Below are positions 28,032-37,356 of a DNA stretch of 64,000 bases, in pieces. Position 1 is the stretch's first letter; each line of letters opens with the position of its first letter. A program made the translations under genes and the position numbers. The DNA comes from Chryseobacterium sp. SSA4.19 (GTDB lineage: Bacteria > Bacteroidota > Bacteroidia > Flavobacteriales > Weeksellaceae). The notes under the pieces were generated by a model. That model was not told the origin of the DNA. It saw nothing but the letters and a program-made list of their open reading frames with translations, and made no database searches. The stretch spans positions 1-64,000 of the forward strand of contig NZ_JAKVIP010000020.1 of NCBI RefSeq assembly GCF_022601875.1. The letters are read 5' to 3'.

Positions 28032-29840
28032 ATGCAAAACATTAGAAATATTGCGATTATCGCACACGTTGACCACGGAAAGACGACTTTGGTTGACAAG
28101 ATCATCCACGCTACCAATATTTTCAGAGAAAACCAGGAGAGTGGGGAATTAATTATGGATAACAATGATCTTGAAAGAGAAAGAGGGATCACCATCTTAT
28201 CCAAGAATATTTCTGTTACTTATAAAGACACGAAAATTAACGTAATCGATACCCCTGGTCACGCCGATTTCGGCGGGGAAGTGGAAAGGGTACTGAAAAT
28301 GGCAGACGGGGTGATTTTGTTGGTGGATGCCTTTGAAGGGCCGATGCCTCAGACCCGGTTCGTACTTCAGAAAGCTCTGGAGCTTGGATTAAGGCCATTG
28401 GTGGTGATCAATAAAGTAGATAAGCCGAACTGCCGTCCGGATGAGGTTCACGATCAGGTATTTGACCTGTTCTTTAACCTTGAGGCGACTGAGGAACAGC
28501 TGGATTTCCCAACGTTCTACGGTTCTTCAAAGCAGGGCTGGTTCAACACGTCATTAGAAAAGACGGAAGATATTTTCCCGTTACTGGATGGGATTTTACA
28601 ATATGTTCCTGAACCTAAAGTAACCGAAGGGAACCTTCAGATGCAGATTACTTCACTGGATTTCTCTTCTTTCTTAGGAAGGATTGCGATCGGTAAAGTA
28701 ACCAGAGGAGAACTTAAAGAATCCCAATGGATCGGTCTTGCCCAGGCAGACGGTAAAATAGTGAAAGGAAAAGTAAAGGAATTATACGTTTTCGAAGGAT
28801 TAGGAAAGAAAAAAGTAACGGAAGTACAGGCAGGAGATATTTGTGCCGTAGTAGGTTTCGATGCATTCCAGATCGGGGATTCATTCGTAGATCTTGAAAA
28901 CCCTGAGCCTTTGGAAAGAACGGCGATTGATGAGCCTACCCTGAACATGACGTTCTCCATCAACAATTCACCGTTCTTCGGGAAAGATGGTAAATATGTA
29001 ACGTCCAATCACCTGAAAGAAAGACTGACGAAAGAATTAGAGAAAAACTTAGCATTAAGGGTTCAGCAGACGGATGATGCCAATACTTTCCTGGTATTCG
29101 GCAGAGGGATCCTTCACTTATCCGTTTTGATTGAAACGATGAGAAGAGAAGGGTATGAAATGACCATCGGTCAGCCACAGGTAATCCTGAGAGAAGATGA
29201 AAACGGGCAGAAACTGGAGCCTTATGAATCTTTGGTGGTTGACGTTCCAGAAGAGTATGCTTCAAGAGTAATCGATTTGGCGACTCAGAGAAAAGGGGAC
29301 CTTCACATTATGGAAACCAAAGGCGAAATGCAGCACATGGAATTCGAGATTCCTTCAAGAGGATTGATCGGATTGCGGTCCCAGATGCTTACGGCAACTG
29401 CCGGAGAAGCGATTATGGCGCACCGTTTTACGGAATACAAGCCTTTCAAAGGGGCAATTCCGGGAAGAAACAACGGGGTATTGATCAGCAAGACCCAGGG
29501 TCCTGCTACAGAATATTCCATTGCCAAGCTGCAGGACAGAGGGAAGTTCTTTGTGGATCCGGGTGAGGAAATCTACGCCGGGATGATCATCGGGGAACAG
29601 AACAAGCCGGGAGACCTTGTGGTAAACATCGTGGAAGCAAAACAGCTGAACAACATGCGTGCTTCCGGAAAGGATAAAGATACCGGAGTGGCTCCTAAAA
29701 TCTTATTCTCCCTTGAAGAATGTATGGAATATATCCAGGGTGACGAAGCCATCGAGGTTACGCCAAACTTCATCAGAATGAGAAAGAAAATCCTTTCTGA
29801 AGAAGAAAGAAAAAGAACAGAAAGATCTGCGAAAGCATAA
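28032..29840 (+). CDS. typA: Translational GTPase TypA/BipA
   Basis: A 602-aa ribosome-binding GTPase of the EF-G family, important for ribosome assembly and stress adaptation. G1 is AHVDHGKTT (residues 11-19), switch I RERGITI near 52, G3 DTPGHADFGGEVERVL near 73, G4 NKVDKP near 123. The C-terminal half carries the EF-G-like domains III and V and the TypA-specific end (VEAKQLNNMRASGKDKD near 540). Full length, with a convincing promoter and terminator. Single-gene unit. Confidence 0.97.
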   Translation: MQNIRNIAIIAHVDHGKTTLVDKIIHATNIFRENQESGELIMDNNDLERERGITILSKNISVTYKDTKINVIDTPGHADFGGEVERVLKMADGVILLVDAFEGPMPQTRFVLQKALELGLRPLVVINKVDKPNCRPDEVHDQVFDLFFNLEATEEQLDFPTFYGSSKQGWFNTSLEKTEDIFPLLDGILQYVPEPKVTEGNLQMQITSLDFSSFLGRIAIGKVTRGELKESQWIGLAQADGKIVKGKVKELYVFEGLGKKKVTEVQAGDICAVVGFDAFQIGDSFVDLENPEPLERTAIDEPTLNMTFSINNSPFFGKDGKYVTSNHLKERLTKELEKNLALRVQQTDDANTFLVFGRGILHLSVLIETMRREGYEMTIGQPQVILREDENGQKLEPYESLVVDVPEEYASRVIDLATQRKGDLHIMETKGEMQHMEFEIPSRGLIGLRSQMLTATAGEAIMAHRFTEYKPFKGAIPGRNNGVLISKTQGPATEYSIAKLQDRGKFFVDPGEEIYAGMIIGEQNKPGDLVVNIVEAKQLNNMRASGKDKDTGVAPKILFSLEECMEYIQGDEAIEVTPNFIRMRKKILSEEERKRTERSAKA

Positions 29841-30263
29841 TCCTAACGATTCAATACAATTCTTAACAGAATTGATATCATACAACCTTCCGTTAAATAC
29901 CGGAAGGTTTTTCTTTTTTAGTGAAAGTTAAATTATCCACCCCGCGCTTCAGATCACTGTAATTGATGCTTCTTTACTTCCTTATATTTAGTGTATACAA
30001 GAATCTTTGCATTAATACAGATCAGCAATCTTACCATCCGCTTCATTTAGACCAATTGCAATTGATCCGTCTTTACCCTCTTATCATAAACGCATATAAA
30101 AAATATTTGCGTTAAAAAAACACTTCATCTGAATAACCATGATCATTTAGAATAGTAAACATATTTCAGGTGATCATTTCGTCGATCCGGGGTTTACCGG
30201 TTTATCTTTAACCCTGAATACATGACGCTAAGCACCCGGCTGACTTTTTGCAGGATACTGGAC
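29841..30263. other. Intergenic stretch after typA
   Basis: About 420 bp. It contains the typA terminator (29884-29919) and the leader of the M23 peptidase gene. No further gene or repeat is recognised. Confidence 0.55.
29884..29919 (+). terminator. Rho-independent terminator of typA
   Basis: The stem AACCTTCCG / CGGAAGGTT is followed by TTTTCTTTTTT. Confidence 0.88.
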
Positions 30264-31379
30264 ATGAACAGATTGTTATCCTTCTTATCTTTTATCCTCA
30301 CTGCATTTTTCATCTTTTCCTGTGACGGACTGAAAATGCCTAAACACATCTTTGAGACTTCCGAACGCGCCAAATACGAACGGGACTTTTCAGGGCCCGA
30401 CAACCTGATGTCGAAATGGAAAGCCGGCTTCATTACTGCCGCAGCCAGCCAGCTTACAATACCGGATGGCTCGTCGTTTACGATATTCAGTACCGATCCG
30501 GATTTTTCTGCAGTGGCGTACTCGTTGGAACTTAAAAAAGGAGAGATGCTGGTTATCGAAGCAGCTGCCAATACGCAGGATGCTAAAATTTTCATTGATG
30601 TCCTGGAACAGGGTTCGGATATTGGGAAATCAAAAAGTGAAAGGATTAAGAACGGCCGGCTTACGAGGTTTATAGAAAACAGCGGCTGGCATAAAATCAT
30701 TATCCAGCCTGAGATTGAGTACCGGGGAGCACTTGGAATGAAAATATACACCCAGCCTTCACTGGTATTCCCGGTAGCCGGTAAAGGCAACCGTGATGTA
30801 CAGAGCTTTTGGGGAGCAGACCGTGACGGCGGAGGCAGGCGTCACGAAGGCGTCGATATTTTTGCCTCTCGTGGAACTCTTGTGATGGCTGTTGCTGACG
30901 GATTTGTTACCCGAACCGGCAACCAGGGCCTTGGCGGGAAACAGGTTTGGCTGCGTGACGGGATTCTCGGGAATTCATATTACTATGCGCATCTGGACAG
31001 CATCCTGACCGAAAGCGGGAAGCAGGTGAGAACCGGGGATACGCTGGGAAGAGTAGGGAATACAGGCAATGCCGAAGGTGGGCCGCCGCACCTCCATTTC
31101 GGGATCTACACCTCTGGCGGGGCAGTGGACCCGTATCCATACCTCCGCAAGCGTCTGGCAATGCCTTCTTCAGAAGCGGCTACGGAAATGCCGTCAGGAA
31201 AAAGCAGTAAAGCAGGCAGTACCCTCCGTACCGGTCCCGGTACGGAATAGGAGACGGTCACGATGCTGAAGTCCGCAATACCTGTTCAGGTACTGGCAGT
31301 AACAGGATCGTGGCTTCATATAAGAACTCCGGACAACGTAGAAGGTTTTATTTCTGCCAGCCGGTTAAAAGACCGTTAA
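30264..31379 (+). pseudogene. M23 peptidase lipoprotein, SH3 tail cut off by in-frame TAG
   Basis: The open frame (30264-31250, 328 aa) is a lipoprotein: MNRLLSFLSFILTAFFIFSC lipobox. An in-frame ATG at 30222 would add 14 residues before the signal peptide. The LytM/M23 zinc-peptidase motifs HEGVDIFA near 193 and HLHFG near 275 are both present, so the endopeptidase domain looks intact. The protein stops at a TAG (31248-31250) right after LRTGPGTE. The same frame continues E-T-V-T-M-L-K-S-A-I-P-V-Q, SWLHIRTPDNVEGFISASRL and ends at TAA 31377-31379, a bacterial SH3 domain. Tyr or Lys to stop is a likely cause. The truncated enzyme may still work with weaker cell-wall binding. Confidence 0.8.
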
Positions 31380-31485
31380 ATAACAGGTCTTCCTTATTTA
31401 ATTTTTAATACATCATTTATCATTTATCATTTATCATTGTTCAAAACTAAACGCTTTCTTCCTGTCCGGAATAAAAGATTAATAT

Positions 31486-31493
31486 TATTTTTG
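31486..31493 (+). promoter_or_regulatory. -7 box (TATTTTTG) very close to GHL10 start
   Basis: Matches TAnnTTTG but ends only 4 nt before the ATG at 31498. If used, the transcript would be leaderless or nearly so. Confidence 0.4.
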
Positions 31494-31497
31494 TGTT

Positions 31498-33090
31498 ATG
31501 AACATCCGAACGATTAAACCTCTTATCTTTTTTCTTTCAGCAGCAGCCATGGCTTCATGCGCCTCACAGAAAGCTTCAGCACCGGCAAAAAGGCCTGCTG
31601 TGGAATCAAAACCGGCAGCTCAGGCCAAGCCTGTTCCCGCTGTGCCACCGGTAGCTGCGACAGCTGATGAGGTCTTCAGGACCGATCTTCCTGCCATAAA
31701 AAGGGAATTCCGCGGTGCCTGGGTTGCCAGTGTCGCCAACATCAACTGGCCTTCAAGAAACAGCCTGACCGTTGAACAGCAAAAGGCGGAAGCGATCAGG
31801 ATGCTGGATATGCTTCAGGACAATAATTTCAATGCGGTTATTTTCCAGGCCCGGCCTTCGGCAGATGCTTTGTATACAAGCAATATTGAACCCTGGTCTT
31901 ACTTTCTGACCAGTGAAACAGGAAGGGCACCATACCCGAATTATGACCCTTTACAGTTCTGGATTGAAGAAGCACATAAAAGGGGAATGGAGCTGCATGT
32001 ATGGCTGAACCCTTACCGGGCACACCACAGCAACGGCGGTCCTGTAAACAGCTTATCGATGGCCAATAAGCTTTCGGATTTCGTCATCAGGCTTAAAAAC
32101 GGGATGTACTGGTTCGATCCTGCCGATCCCAGGACCCAGGGGCATGTTTCCAACGTGGTAAAAGATATTGTGAAACGGTATGATCTTGATGCCATTCATT
32201 TTGATGATTATTTTTATCCGTATGCCACTTACAATAAAGGAGCGGATTTCCCTGACACTGCCACCTGGAACGAGTATGTAAGAAACGGAGGGACTTTAAC
32301 AAGAGCCGACTGGAGAAGGGACAATGTAAATAAATTTGTAGAAAGGATCTATAAGGAAATCCATGCGGAAAAAAATGACGTACGCTTCGGGATCAGTCCG
32401 TTCGGAATCTGGAAGCCGGGTTACCCGCAGGGTGTGACAGGGTCTTCACAGTATGATGAGCTGTATGCGGATGCCAGATTATGGCTCAATAAGGGCTGGG
32501 TGGATTATTTCTCACCTCAATTATACTGGCCGGTGGAATCAAAAGGACAGCCTTTTGAGGCTTTGTTAAGCTGGTGGAAATCCGAGAACACTATGAACCG
32601 GCATTTGTGGCCCGGCCTGAATACCGTTGAAATAAAAGCAGCTGACCGCCCGGCGGAAATTAAAAACCAGATTGAGATTTCAAGGCAGGTTTTGGGCAAT
32701 GATGCGGGAGAAATACACTGGAGCATTGCAGGGCTGACAAAAAATGCCGGTATGCTTCCGGCACTGAAAAACGGTCCTTATAAGGAAAAAGCACTGGTGC
32801 CGAAAAGTCCCTGGATTAAAGCGGCTCCTTTGCAAACCCCCAGTTTATTTATCAATGATAACGGAAGCAATGTACAGGTAAGCTGGAGCAATAAAAATAT
32901 CCGGCAGGTATTCCAATGGGTACTCTTTACCCAGCACAACGGAATATGGGAAACAGAAATTCTGACACTTGATCAGCTTTCAAAAGAAATCCCCAAATAT
33001 AAAGAAGGAAAAACCCTGAATGCAGTCGCCGTGAAAGCCATTGACAGGTTGGGCAATGAAAGCGATTATATCGCTAAAAAAGTAAAATAA
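31498..33090 (+). CDS. GHL10-type glycoside hydrolase-like lipoprotein
   Basis: A 530-aa lipoprotein (lipobox MASC, Cys21) with an Ala/Pro/Lys-rich linker to about residue 55. The GHL10 (DUF187) domain follows with REFRGAWVASVANINWPS near 73-90, AVIFQARPSADALY, GMELHVWLNPYRAHHS and the putative active-site segment DAIHFDDYFYPY near 231-242. Members are thought to act on cell-surface or peptidoglycan-linked glycans, but the reaction is unproven. The C-terminal 100 residues form a separate beta-sandwich-like part. It follows the M23 gene but has its own promoter-like box. Confidence 0.9.
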   Translation: MNIRTIKPLIFFLSAAAMASCASQKASAPAKRPAVESKPAAQAKPVPAVPPVAATADEVFRTDLPAIKREFRGAWVASVANINWPSRNSLTVEQQKAEAIRMLDMLQDNNFNAVIFQARPSADALYTSNIEPWSYFLTSETGRAPYPNYDPLQFWIEEAHKRGMELHVWLNPYRAHHSNGGPVNSLSMANKLSDFVIRLKNGMYWFDPADPRTQGHVSNVVKDIVKRYDLDAIHFDDYFYPYATYNKGADFPDTATWNEYVRNGGTLTRADWRRDNVNKFVERIYKEIHAEKNDVRFGISPFGIWKPGYPQGVTGSSQYDELYADARLWLNKGWVDYFSPQLYWPVESKGQPFEALLSWWKSENTMNRHLWPGLNTVEIKAADRPAEIKNQIEISRQVLGNDAGEIHWSIAGLTKNAGMLPALKNGPYKEKALVPKSPWIKAAPLQTPSLFINDNGSNVQVSWSNKNIRQVFQWVLFTQHNGIWETEILTLDQLSKEIPKYKEGKTLNAVAVKAIDRLGNESDYIAKKVK

Positions 33091-33119
33091 CTTTTATCCA
33101 ATTCTTTATTCAGTACTAT

Positions 33120-33148
33120 TCCTGCAGGATATCTTTGCAGGATTTTTT
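33120..33148 (+). terminator. Rho-independent terminator
   Basis: The stem TCCTGCA / TGCAGGA is followed by TTTTTTATTTT. Confidence 0.75.
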
Positions 33149-33497
33149 ATTTTGATATTTTTTATAATTTGTTTAAAAACTTATTTTAGAATTTACGCTT
33201 GCGCATCTAACGGGTTCAGCAGATTTTATTTTCATTGACATCTGCGTTATCATCATAATCTATGGAAGATTATATGCTTCGGCCTAATATAAGCAGATTC
33301 TAAAAAAATTAACCATCTCACCAAGGAATTTTTAGGAAAAGAAAAAGCATTTCATTTATTTTCACTGCTAATAATAAATAGGATTTTTAACCACTGTTAT
33401 TTTAGAATAACTTTAAATTGCTGTTTAAATATCAATAAATCAATATTTTATAGAATGTCTTTTTCGGTCGTGATTAAGATGAGGTACTTCTCGGAAC

Positions 33498-33505
33498 TAT
33501 TTTTG
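33498..33505 (+). promoter_or_regulatory. -7 box (TATTTTTG) of ferritin gene
   Basis: A TAnnTTTG match ending 37 nt before the ferritin ATG. Confidence 0.55.
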
Positions 33506-33542
33506 CATCCTTGATACCATAATCACTAAAGAATATTACATT

Positions 33543-34094
33543 ATGAATACCAACAGACTTTCCGCGACGATAGAAAAAGCATTAAGCGACCAGATGAATA
33601 AAGAAATCCATGCCTCGCACGTTTTTTTATCATACGGGATCTGGGCGGATGATAAAGGCTACCAGGGAATTGCCAATTTCCTGTACCGGCACGCTCAGGA
33701 AGAAAGAAACCATTCCATTAAATTCATGGAATATGTACTGAACAGAGGCGGAAAACCGAAAGTAGAAGCCATTCCTGCTCCGCCGGCAGATCCGGAATCG
33801 TTAACGGCCTGCTTTGACGGTGTTTTCAGGCATGAAGTGGATAACACAACTGCTATTTACCGTATTGTAGATATGGCCCTTGAAGAAAAAGACTGGGCTA
33901 CCTGGAACTTTATGCAGTGGTTTGTACAGGAACAGATTGAAGAAGAAACCCTAGCATCGAGCTTAATTGATAAACTAAAAATTGCAGGTGGCGACAGGGC
34001 TACTGATGAATCTCTTTTCACGCTGGATAAGACTTTACAGAATACCCCGAACGATGTCCCTCTGGCGCAGGAAGCTACAGGAGACAATCCGTAA
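33543..34094 (+). CDS. ftnA: Bacterial non-heme ferritin
   Basis: A 183-aa iron-storage protein that oxidises Fe(II) at a di-iron ferroxidase site and stores it in a 24-mer shell. The four-helix bundle is present: ALSDQMNKEIHASHVFLSYG near 13-32 with an iron-ligand Glu, HAQEERNHSIKFMEYV near 49-64 with the EExxH signature, and the later FVQEQIEEETLAS near 126-138. The C-terminal 20 residues are an additional tail. Single-gene unit with its own promoter box. Confidence 0.94.
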   Translation: MNTNRLSATIEKALSDQMNKEIHASHVFLSYGIWADDKGYQGIANFLYRHAQEERNHSIKFMEYVLNRGGKPKVEAIPAPPADPESLTACFDGVFRHEVDNTTAIYRIVDMALEEKDWATWNFMQWFVQEQIEEETLASSLIDKLKIAGGDRATDESLFTLDKTLQNTPNDVPLAQEATGDNP

Positions 34095-34182
34095 AAAGAT
34101 AAAACCGGATGAATTAAAATTAGATCAAGATCTGTCAGAATACTGGCAGATTTTTTTATTATGAAACTCCCTTTAAAATCAC

Positions 34183-34190
34183 TATCTTTG
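34183..34190 (+). promoter_or_regulatory. -7 box (TATCTTTG) of ychF
   Basis: A TAnnTTTG match ending 59 nt before the ychF ATG, giving a short 5' leader. Confidence 0.5.
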
Positions 34191-34249
34191 CGCACCTTTA
34201 TTTTTAACATGCAAAAAGCCCAAAGCCAATTGCTAAAAGCTAAGAAAAT

Positions 34250-35341
34250 ATGAAATGTGGAATCGTAGGCTTACCGAATGTAGGTAAATCAACTCTTTTT
34301 AACTGCCTGAGCAATGCAAAAGCACAGTCTGCCAACTATCCTTTCTGTACGATTGAACCTAATTTAGGAACTGTTTCCGTACCGGATCAAAGATTGTTTG
34401 AGCTTGAAAAAATAGTGAAGCCTGAGAGGGTATTACCGGCTGTGGTAGAGATTGTAGACATCGCAGGCCTGGTAAAAGGAGCCAGCAAAGGGGAAGGCCT
34501 TGGAAACCAGTTTCTGGCCAACATCCGCGAATGTGAAGCGATTATCCATGTGTTAAGATGTTTTGATAACGGCAATATCATCCACGTAGAGGGTTCGGTA
34601 GATCCTATCAGAGATAAGGAAATTATTGATATCGAGCTTCAGCTGAAAGATATGGAGACGGTTGGAAAAGCTGTTGAAAAAGCAAAAAAGTTCATCAAAT
34701 CCGGAAAAAAAGAAGATATTTTAGCATATGAAACCCTTCAGAATCTTCAGAAATTTCTTGAAGACGGTAAAAATGCAAGAGAATTTCCTGTTGATGACGT
34801 TACGAAACCCATGATCAGCGATGTTCAGCTGCTTACCAATAAGCCGGTGCTGTACGTTTGTAACGTAGATGAAAACTCAATTAAGAACGGCAACGACTGG
34901 ATTGCCAAAATTGAGGAAATGGCTAAAAATGAAAATGCTGAAGTGGTGGTTCTTGCTGCACAGATTGAAGCAGATATCAACGAACTGGAAACTTTTGAAG
35001 AAAGAGAAATCTTCCTTGAGGAATTGGGACTTACCGAACCGGGAGTAAACCGGTTGATCAGAAAGGCTTATGATCTCCTGAAGCTTCAGACCTATTTTAC
35101 GGCAGGCGTGAAAGAGGTGAGAGCATGGACCATCGGTCAGGGCTGGACGGCACCGCAGGCGGCAGGGGTGATCCATACGGATTTTGAAAAAGGGTTTATC
35201 CGTGCAGAAGTGATCAAGTTTGATGATTACATGACATATGGTTCCGAGGCAAAAATCAAAGAAGCCGGAAAACTTGCTGTGGAAGGAAAAGAATACATCG
35301 TGAAGGATGGTGACATTATGCACTTCAGGTTCAACGTATAA
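34250..35341 (+). CDS. ychF: Redox-regulated ATPase YchF
   Basis: A 363-aa Obg-family P-loop NTPase that prefers ATP and associates with ribosomes. G1 is GLPNVGKST (residues 7-15), switch II DIAGLVKGASKGEGLGNQ near 69-86, and the G4-like region CNVDENS near 204. The C-terminal TGS domain starts near 275 with FFTAGVKEVRAWTI-like sequence and holds the IHTDFEKGFIRAEVI segment. Full length and ordinary in context. Confidence 0.97.
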   Translation: MKCGIVGLPNVGKSTLFNCLSNAKAQSANYPFCTIEPNLGTVSVPDQRLFELEKIVKPERVLPAVVEIVDIAGLVKGASKGEGLGNQFLANIRECEAIIHVLRCFDNGNIIHVEGSVDPIRDKEIIDIELQLKDMETVGKAVEKAKKFIKSGKKEDILAYETLQNLQKFLEDGKNAREFPVDDVTKPMISDVQLLTNKPVLYVCNVDENSIKNGNDWIAKIEEMAKNENAEVVVLAAQIEADINELETFEEREIFLEELGLTEPGVNRLIRKAYDLLKLQTYFTAGVKEVRAWTIGQGWTAPQAAGVIHTDFEKGFIRAEVIKFDDYMTYGSEAKIKEAGKLAVEGKEYIVKDGDIMHFRFNV

Positions 35342-35366
35342 AAAAATATTAAAGTTAGTTATATAG

Positions 35367-35402
35367 AAAAACGCTTCGGAATTTATTTCCGGAGCGTTTT
35401 TT
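35367..35402 (+). terminator. Rho-independent terminator of ychF
   Basis: The stem AAAACGCTTCGGAA / TTCCGGAGCGTTTT (one G-T pair) is followed by TTG. It also lies just downstream of the last GG-leader peptide gene on the minus strand, so it may be bidirectional. Confidence 0.8.
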
Positions 35403-35450
35403 GTCTAAAATGATAGCCTGATTAAGGATCACTAACAGGCATCCTCCTGT

Positions 35451-35615
35451 TTAAGGTTCTATTATAACATAATGGCATTCAAACTCCGCACATTGCCTGC
35501 CGTAGCTTTTGCATTGTCCTGTATACGGATCGATGCATTGCTGCAATCCTCCGGTAATTGATCTGAGCTGTTTTTTATCCAGCTTTTTTCCTTTTAGTAA
35601 GTTTTGATTTTTCAT
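35451..35615 (-). CDS. GG-leader Cys-containing peptide 1 (54 aa)
   Basis: Too short for most gene callers. Reading the minus strand from ATG 35613-35615 to TAA 35451-35453 gives MKNQNLLKGKKLDKKQLRSI then TGGLQQCIDPYTGQ and more Cys (C27, C35, C42, C47). The leader KKLDKKQLRSITGG matches the two neighbours almost exactly and has the double-glycine processing site of bacteriocin-type peptides. Predicted core: about 31 aa with four cysteines. Start context ATTATTATGAAAAA is shared with the other copies. Confidence 0.8.
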   Translation of the reverse strand: MKNQNLLKGKKLDKKQLRSITGGLQQCIDPYTGQCKSYGRQCAEFECHYVIIEP

Positions 35616-35688
35616 AATAATGAATTTTGGTTTTGGTAAATAATATTAACTAACATCCTGACTTTCTGCAGCAGCATGTTCTATGCTT

Positions 35689-35886
35689 TTATCTGGGCCT
35701 GCATTCTTTCTGCGCGCAGTCTATTGAAATTATCGTGCAGCCGAATTCATTTGCGGGCTGCTGCGGACATTCCGGGACGAATGGCGGACATCCCTGGGCA
35801 AAACAATCGGCTATGGCTCCTCCGTTAATAGAGCGAAGTTGTTTTTTATCTAATTTTTTTCCATGGATTACATTCAAGTTTTTCAT
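35689..35886 (-). CDS. GG-leader Cys-containing peptide 2 (65 aa)
   Basis: MKNLNVIHGKKLDKKQLRSI then NGG ends the leader at residue 23. The core AIADCFAQGCPPFVPECPQQ and ANEFGCTIISIDCAQKEC has six cysteines in C-x-x-x-x-C and similar spacing. Double-glycine leaders are cleaved by C39-peptidase ABC exporters, none of which is in this window. Whether the core is a toxin, a signal or a modified natural product is not shown. Confidence 0.85.
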   Translation of the reverse strand: MKNLNVIHGKKLDKKQLRSINGGAIADCFAQGCPPFVPECPQQPANEFGCTIISIDCAQKECRPR

Positions 35887-35987
35887 AATAATTGATTTTG
35901 AGTGAGTTATTGAAACGGTATAATGAAATTATTCCTGTTTAGAAATTTTAGTAAACTAAATAAGTGTTTATCTGTTACTGTTTTACA

Positions 35988-36170
35988 CTAAGGTCTGCAA
36001 TTTGTTTGTGCACAGGATTTAGAGATGATTAAACACCCGTATTCATTAAGCGGTGGACATCCGTCGGGTGTCTGGCAGATTCCTCCAAGACAGTCCAATA
36101 ATCCGCCTGTGATAGAGCGAAGTTGTTTTTTGTTTAGTTTTCTTCCGTTGATTGGATTCTGATTTTTCAT
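35988..36170 (-). CDS. GG-leader Cys-containing peptide 3 (60 aa)
   Basis: MKNQNPINGRKLNKKQLRSI then TGG, with leader identical in layout to peptides 1 and 2. The core LLDCLGGICQTPDGCPPLNE and YGCLIISKSCAQTNCRP ends in the same NE-GC-IIS-CAQ-C motif as peptide 2, so the two cores are paralogous and peptide 1 is more divergent. It is the first gene of the minus-strand trio, about 145 bp from the divergent AraC gene. Confidence 0.85.
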   Translation of the reverse strand: MKNQNPINGRKLNKKQLRSITGGLLDCLGGICQTPDGCPPLNEYGCLIISKSCAQTNCRP

Positions 36171-36316
36171 AATAAATAACTTTTAAGTGTTTGATGAATA
36201 CGAATATAGATATAATTTTGAACATATCACAAAGTTTTGAATAATAAATTATGAAAATAAAATGGTGCTTTTTAAGATGGAAATTGTTACTTTCATATGT
36301 TTGAATTTCACAAATT

Positions 36317-37270
36317 ATGATCATGGAAAAAACTGCCCATACTTCACATACTTCACTCGAAGATTTCTACCGGGAAATGACGGATAAGCTCGGAGCTGAT
36401 CTGGAAAGTATTTTCCCGAAAGGGCTCCATAAAGACATCGGGCATTTTAATGTGTTTGATATTGCGCAGACCATTGAGAAGATGAAGATGACTTCAGAAA
36501 TGCCTTATAACAGGAGAAAATATTATAAGATCAGCCTGATAAGAGGAAGAAACAGGGCGGAATATGCAGACAAAACCATCCAGATCAGACAGAATGCCTT
36601 ATTGTTTGCGACTCCCAAAGTACCGTACCACTGGATTCCTGAAGATTCCCTACAGTCAGGGAGCTTCTGTGTGTTTACGGAAGATTTTTTTATCAAGGAC
36701 AGGTCGCACAGCACCCTTGAAGACCTGCCGATTTTCCAGCCGGGAAATGTTCCTTTGTTTGAAATTGATGATGAGCTTGCAGATGAAATTCAGGAACTGT
36801 ATACCAAAATTAAAAAGGAAATTGCTTCGGATTATATCTTTAAATATGACCTGATCAGGAATTACGTGATGGAACTGATTCATTACGGACAGAAATTACA
36901 GCCTGCTGCAAAGCTCTCAACTTCCAATGATGCTTCCCTTCGGGTGGTCTCATTATTCATTGAGCTGCTGGAGCGGCAGTTTCCTATTGAATCTCCGGAT
37001 CAGCGTTTAGCTTTGAAAACCGCCAAAGATTATGCGGACCGCTTAGCGGTTCATGTCAATTATTTAAATAAGAAACTGAAGGACAGCACAGGAAAAACCA
37101 CCACGGAGATCATTGCTGAACGCGTGATTCAGGAAGCCAAGATTTTATTGAGGCAGACCCGATGGACCGTTTCGGAAATCGCATATGCTCTGGGGTTTGA
37201 AGAAATCGCTCACTTTTCGAATTTCTTTAAAAAGAAAACGTTAATGGCTCCTTTGGAATTCAGGTCATGA
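36317..37270 (+). CDS. AraC-family transcriptional regulator
   Basis: A 317-aa regulator. The N-terminal two-thirds include an AraC_binding-like cupin part (FNVFDIAQTIEKMKMTSEMP near 43-62). The C-terminal AraC HTH region (about 220-317) has DYADRLAVHVNYLNKKLKDS, TTTEIIAERVIQEAKILLRQ and WTVSEIAYALGFEEIAHFSN with FFKK. The start is ATG at 36317 or 36323. It is divergent from the GG-leader trio and is followed 86 bp later by an SDR gene, which is a plausible target, as AraC regulators often adjoin the gene they control. Confidence 0.92.
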   Translation: MIMEKTAHTSHTSLEDFYREMTDKLGADLESIFPKGLHKDIGHFNVFDIAQTIEKMKMTSEMPYNRRKYYKISLIRGRNRAEYADKTIQIRQNALLFATPKVPYHWIPEDSLQSGSFCVFTEDFFIKDRSHSTLEDLPIFQPGNVPLFEIDDELADEIQELYTKIKKEIASDYIFKYDLIRNYVMELIHYGQKLQPAAKLSTSNDASLRVVSLFIELLERQFPIESPDQRLALKTAKDYADRLAVHVNYLNKKLKDSTGKTTTEIIAERVIQEAKILLRQTRWTVSEIAYALGFEEIAHFSNFFKKKTLMAPLEFRS

Positions 37271-37356
37271 TTTGAATTTTGCAAATTTCAGTTTGATTGG
37301 AGCAAACCGGCTTTTAAGCAAATGGCTGAACTTTGTCACTGTAAAAATATTGAAAT

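Larger units (their letters stand above)
33091..33542. other. Intergenic stretch before ferritin
   Basis: About 450 bp. It holds the GHL10 terminator (33120-33148), a dispersed repeat with CAGCAGATTTTATTTTC and ATCTGCG words (33195-33256) related to 27301-27486, and the ferritin promoter box. Confidence 0.6.

Noticed and set aside
36046..36324. Minus-strand 92-aa frame through peptide 3
   Set aside because: The frame differs from the GG-leader peptide, which has conserved paralogues and is the real gene.
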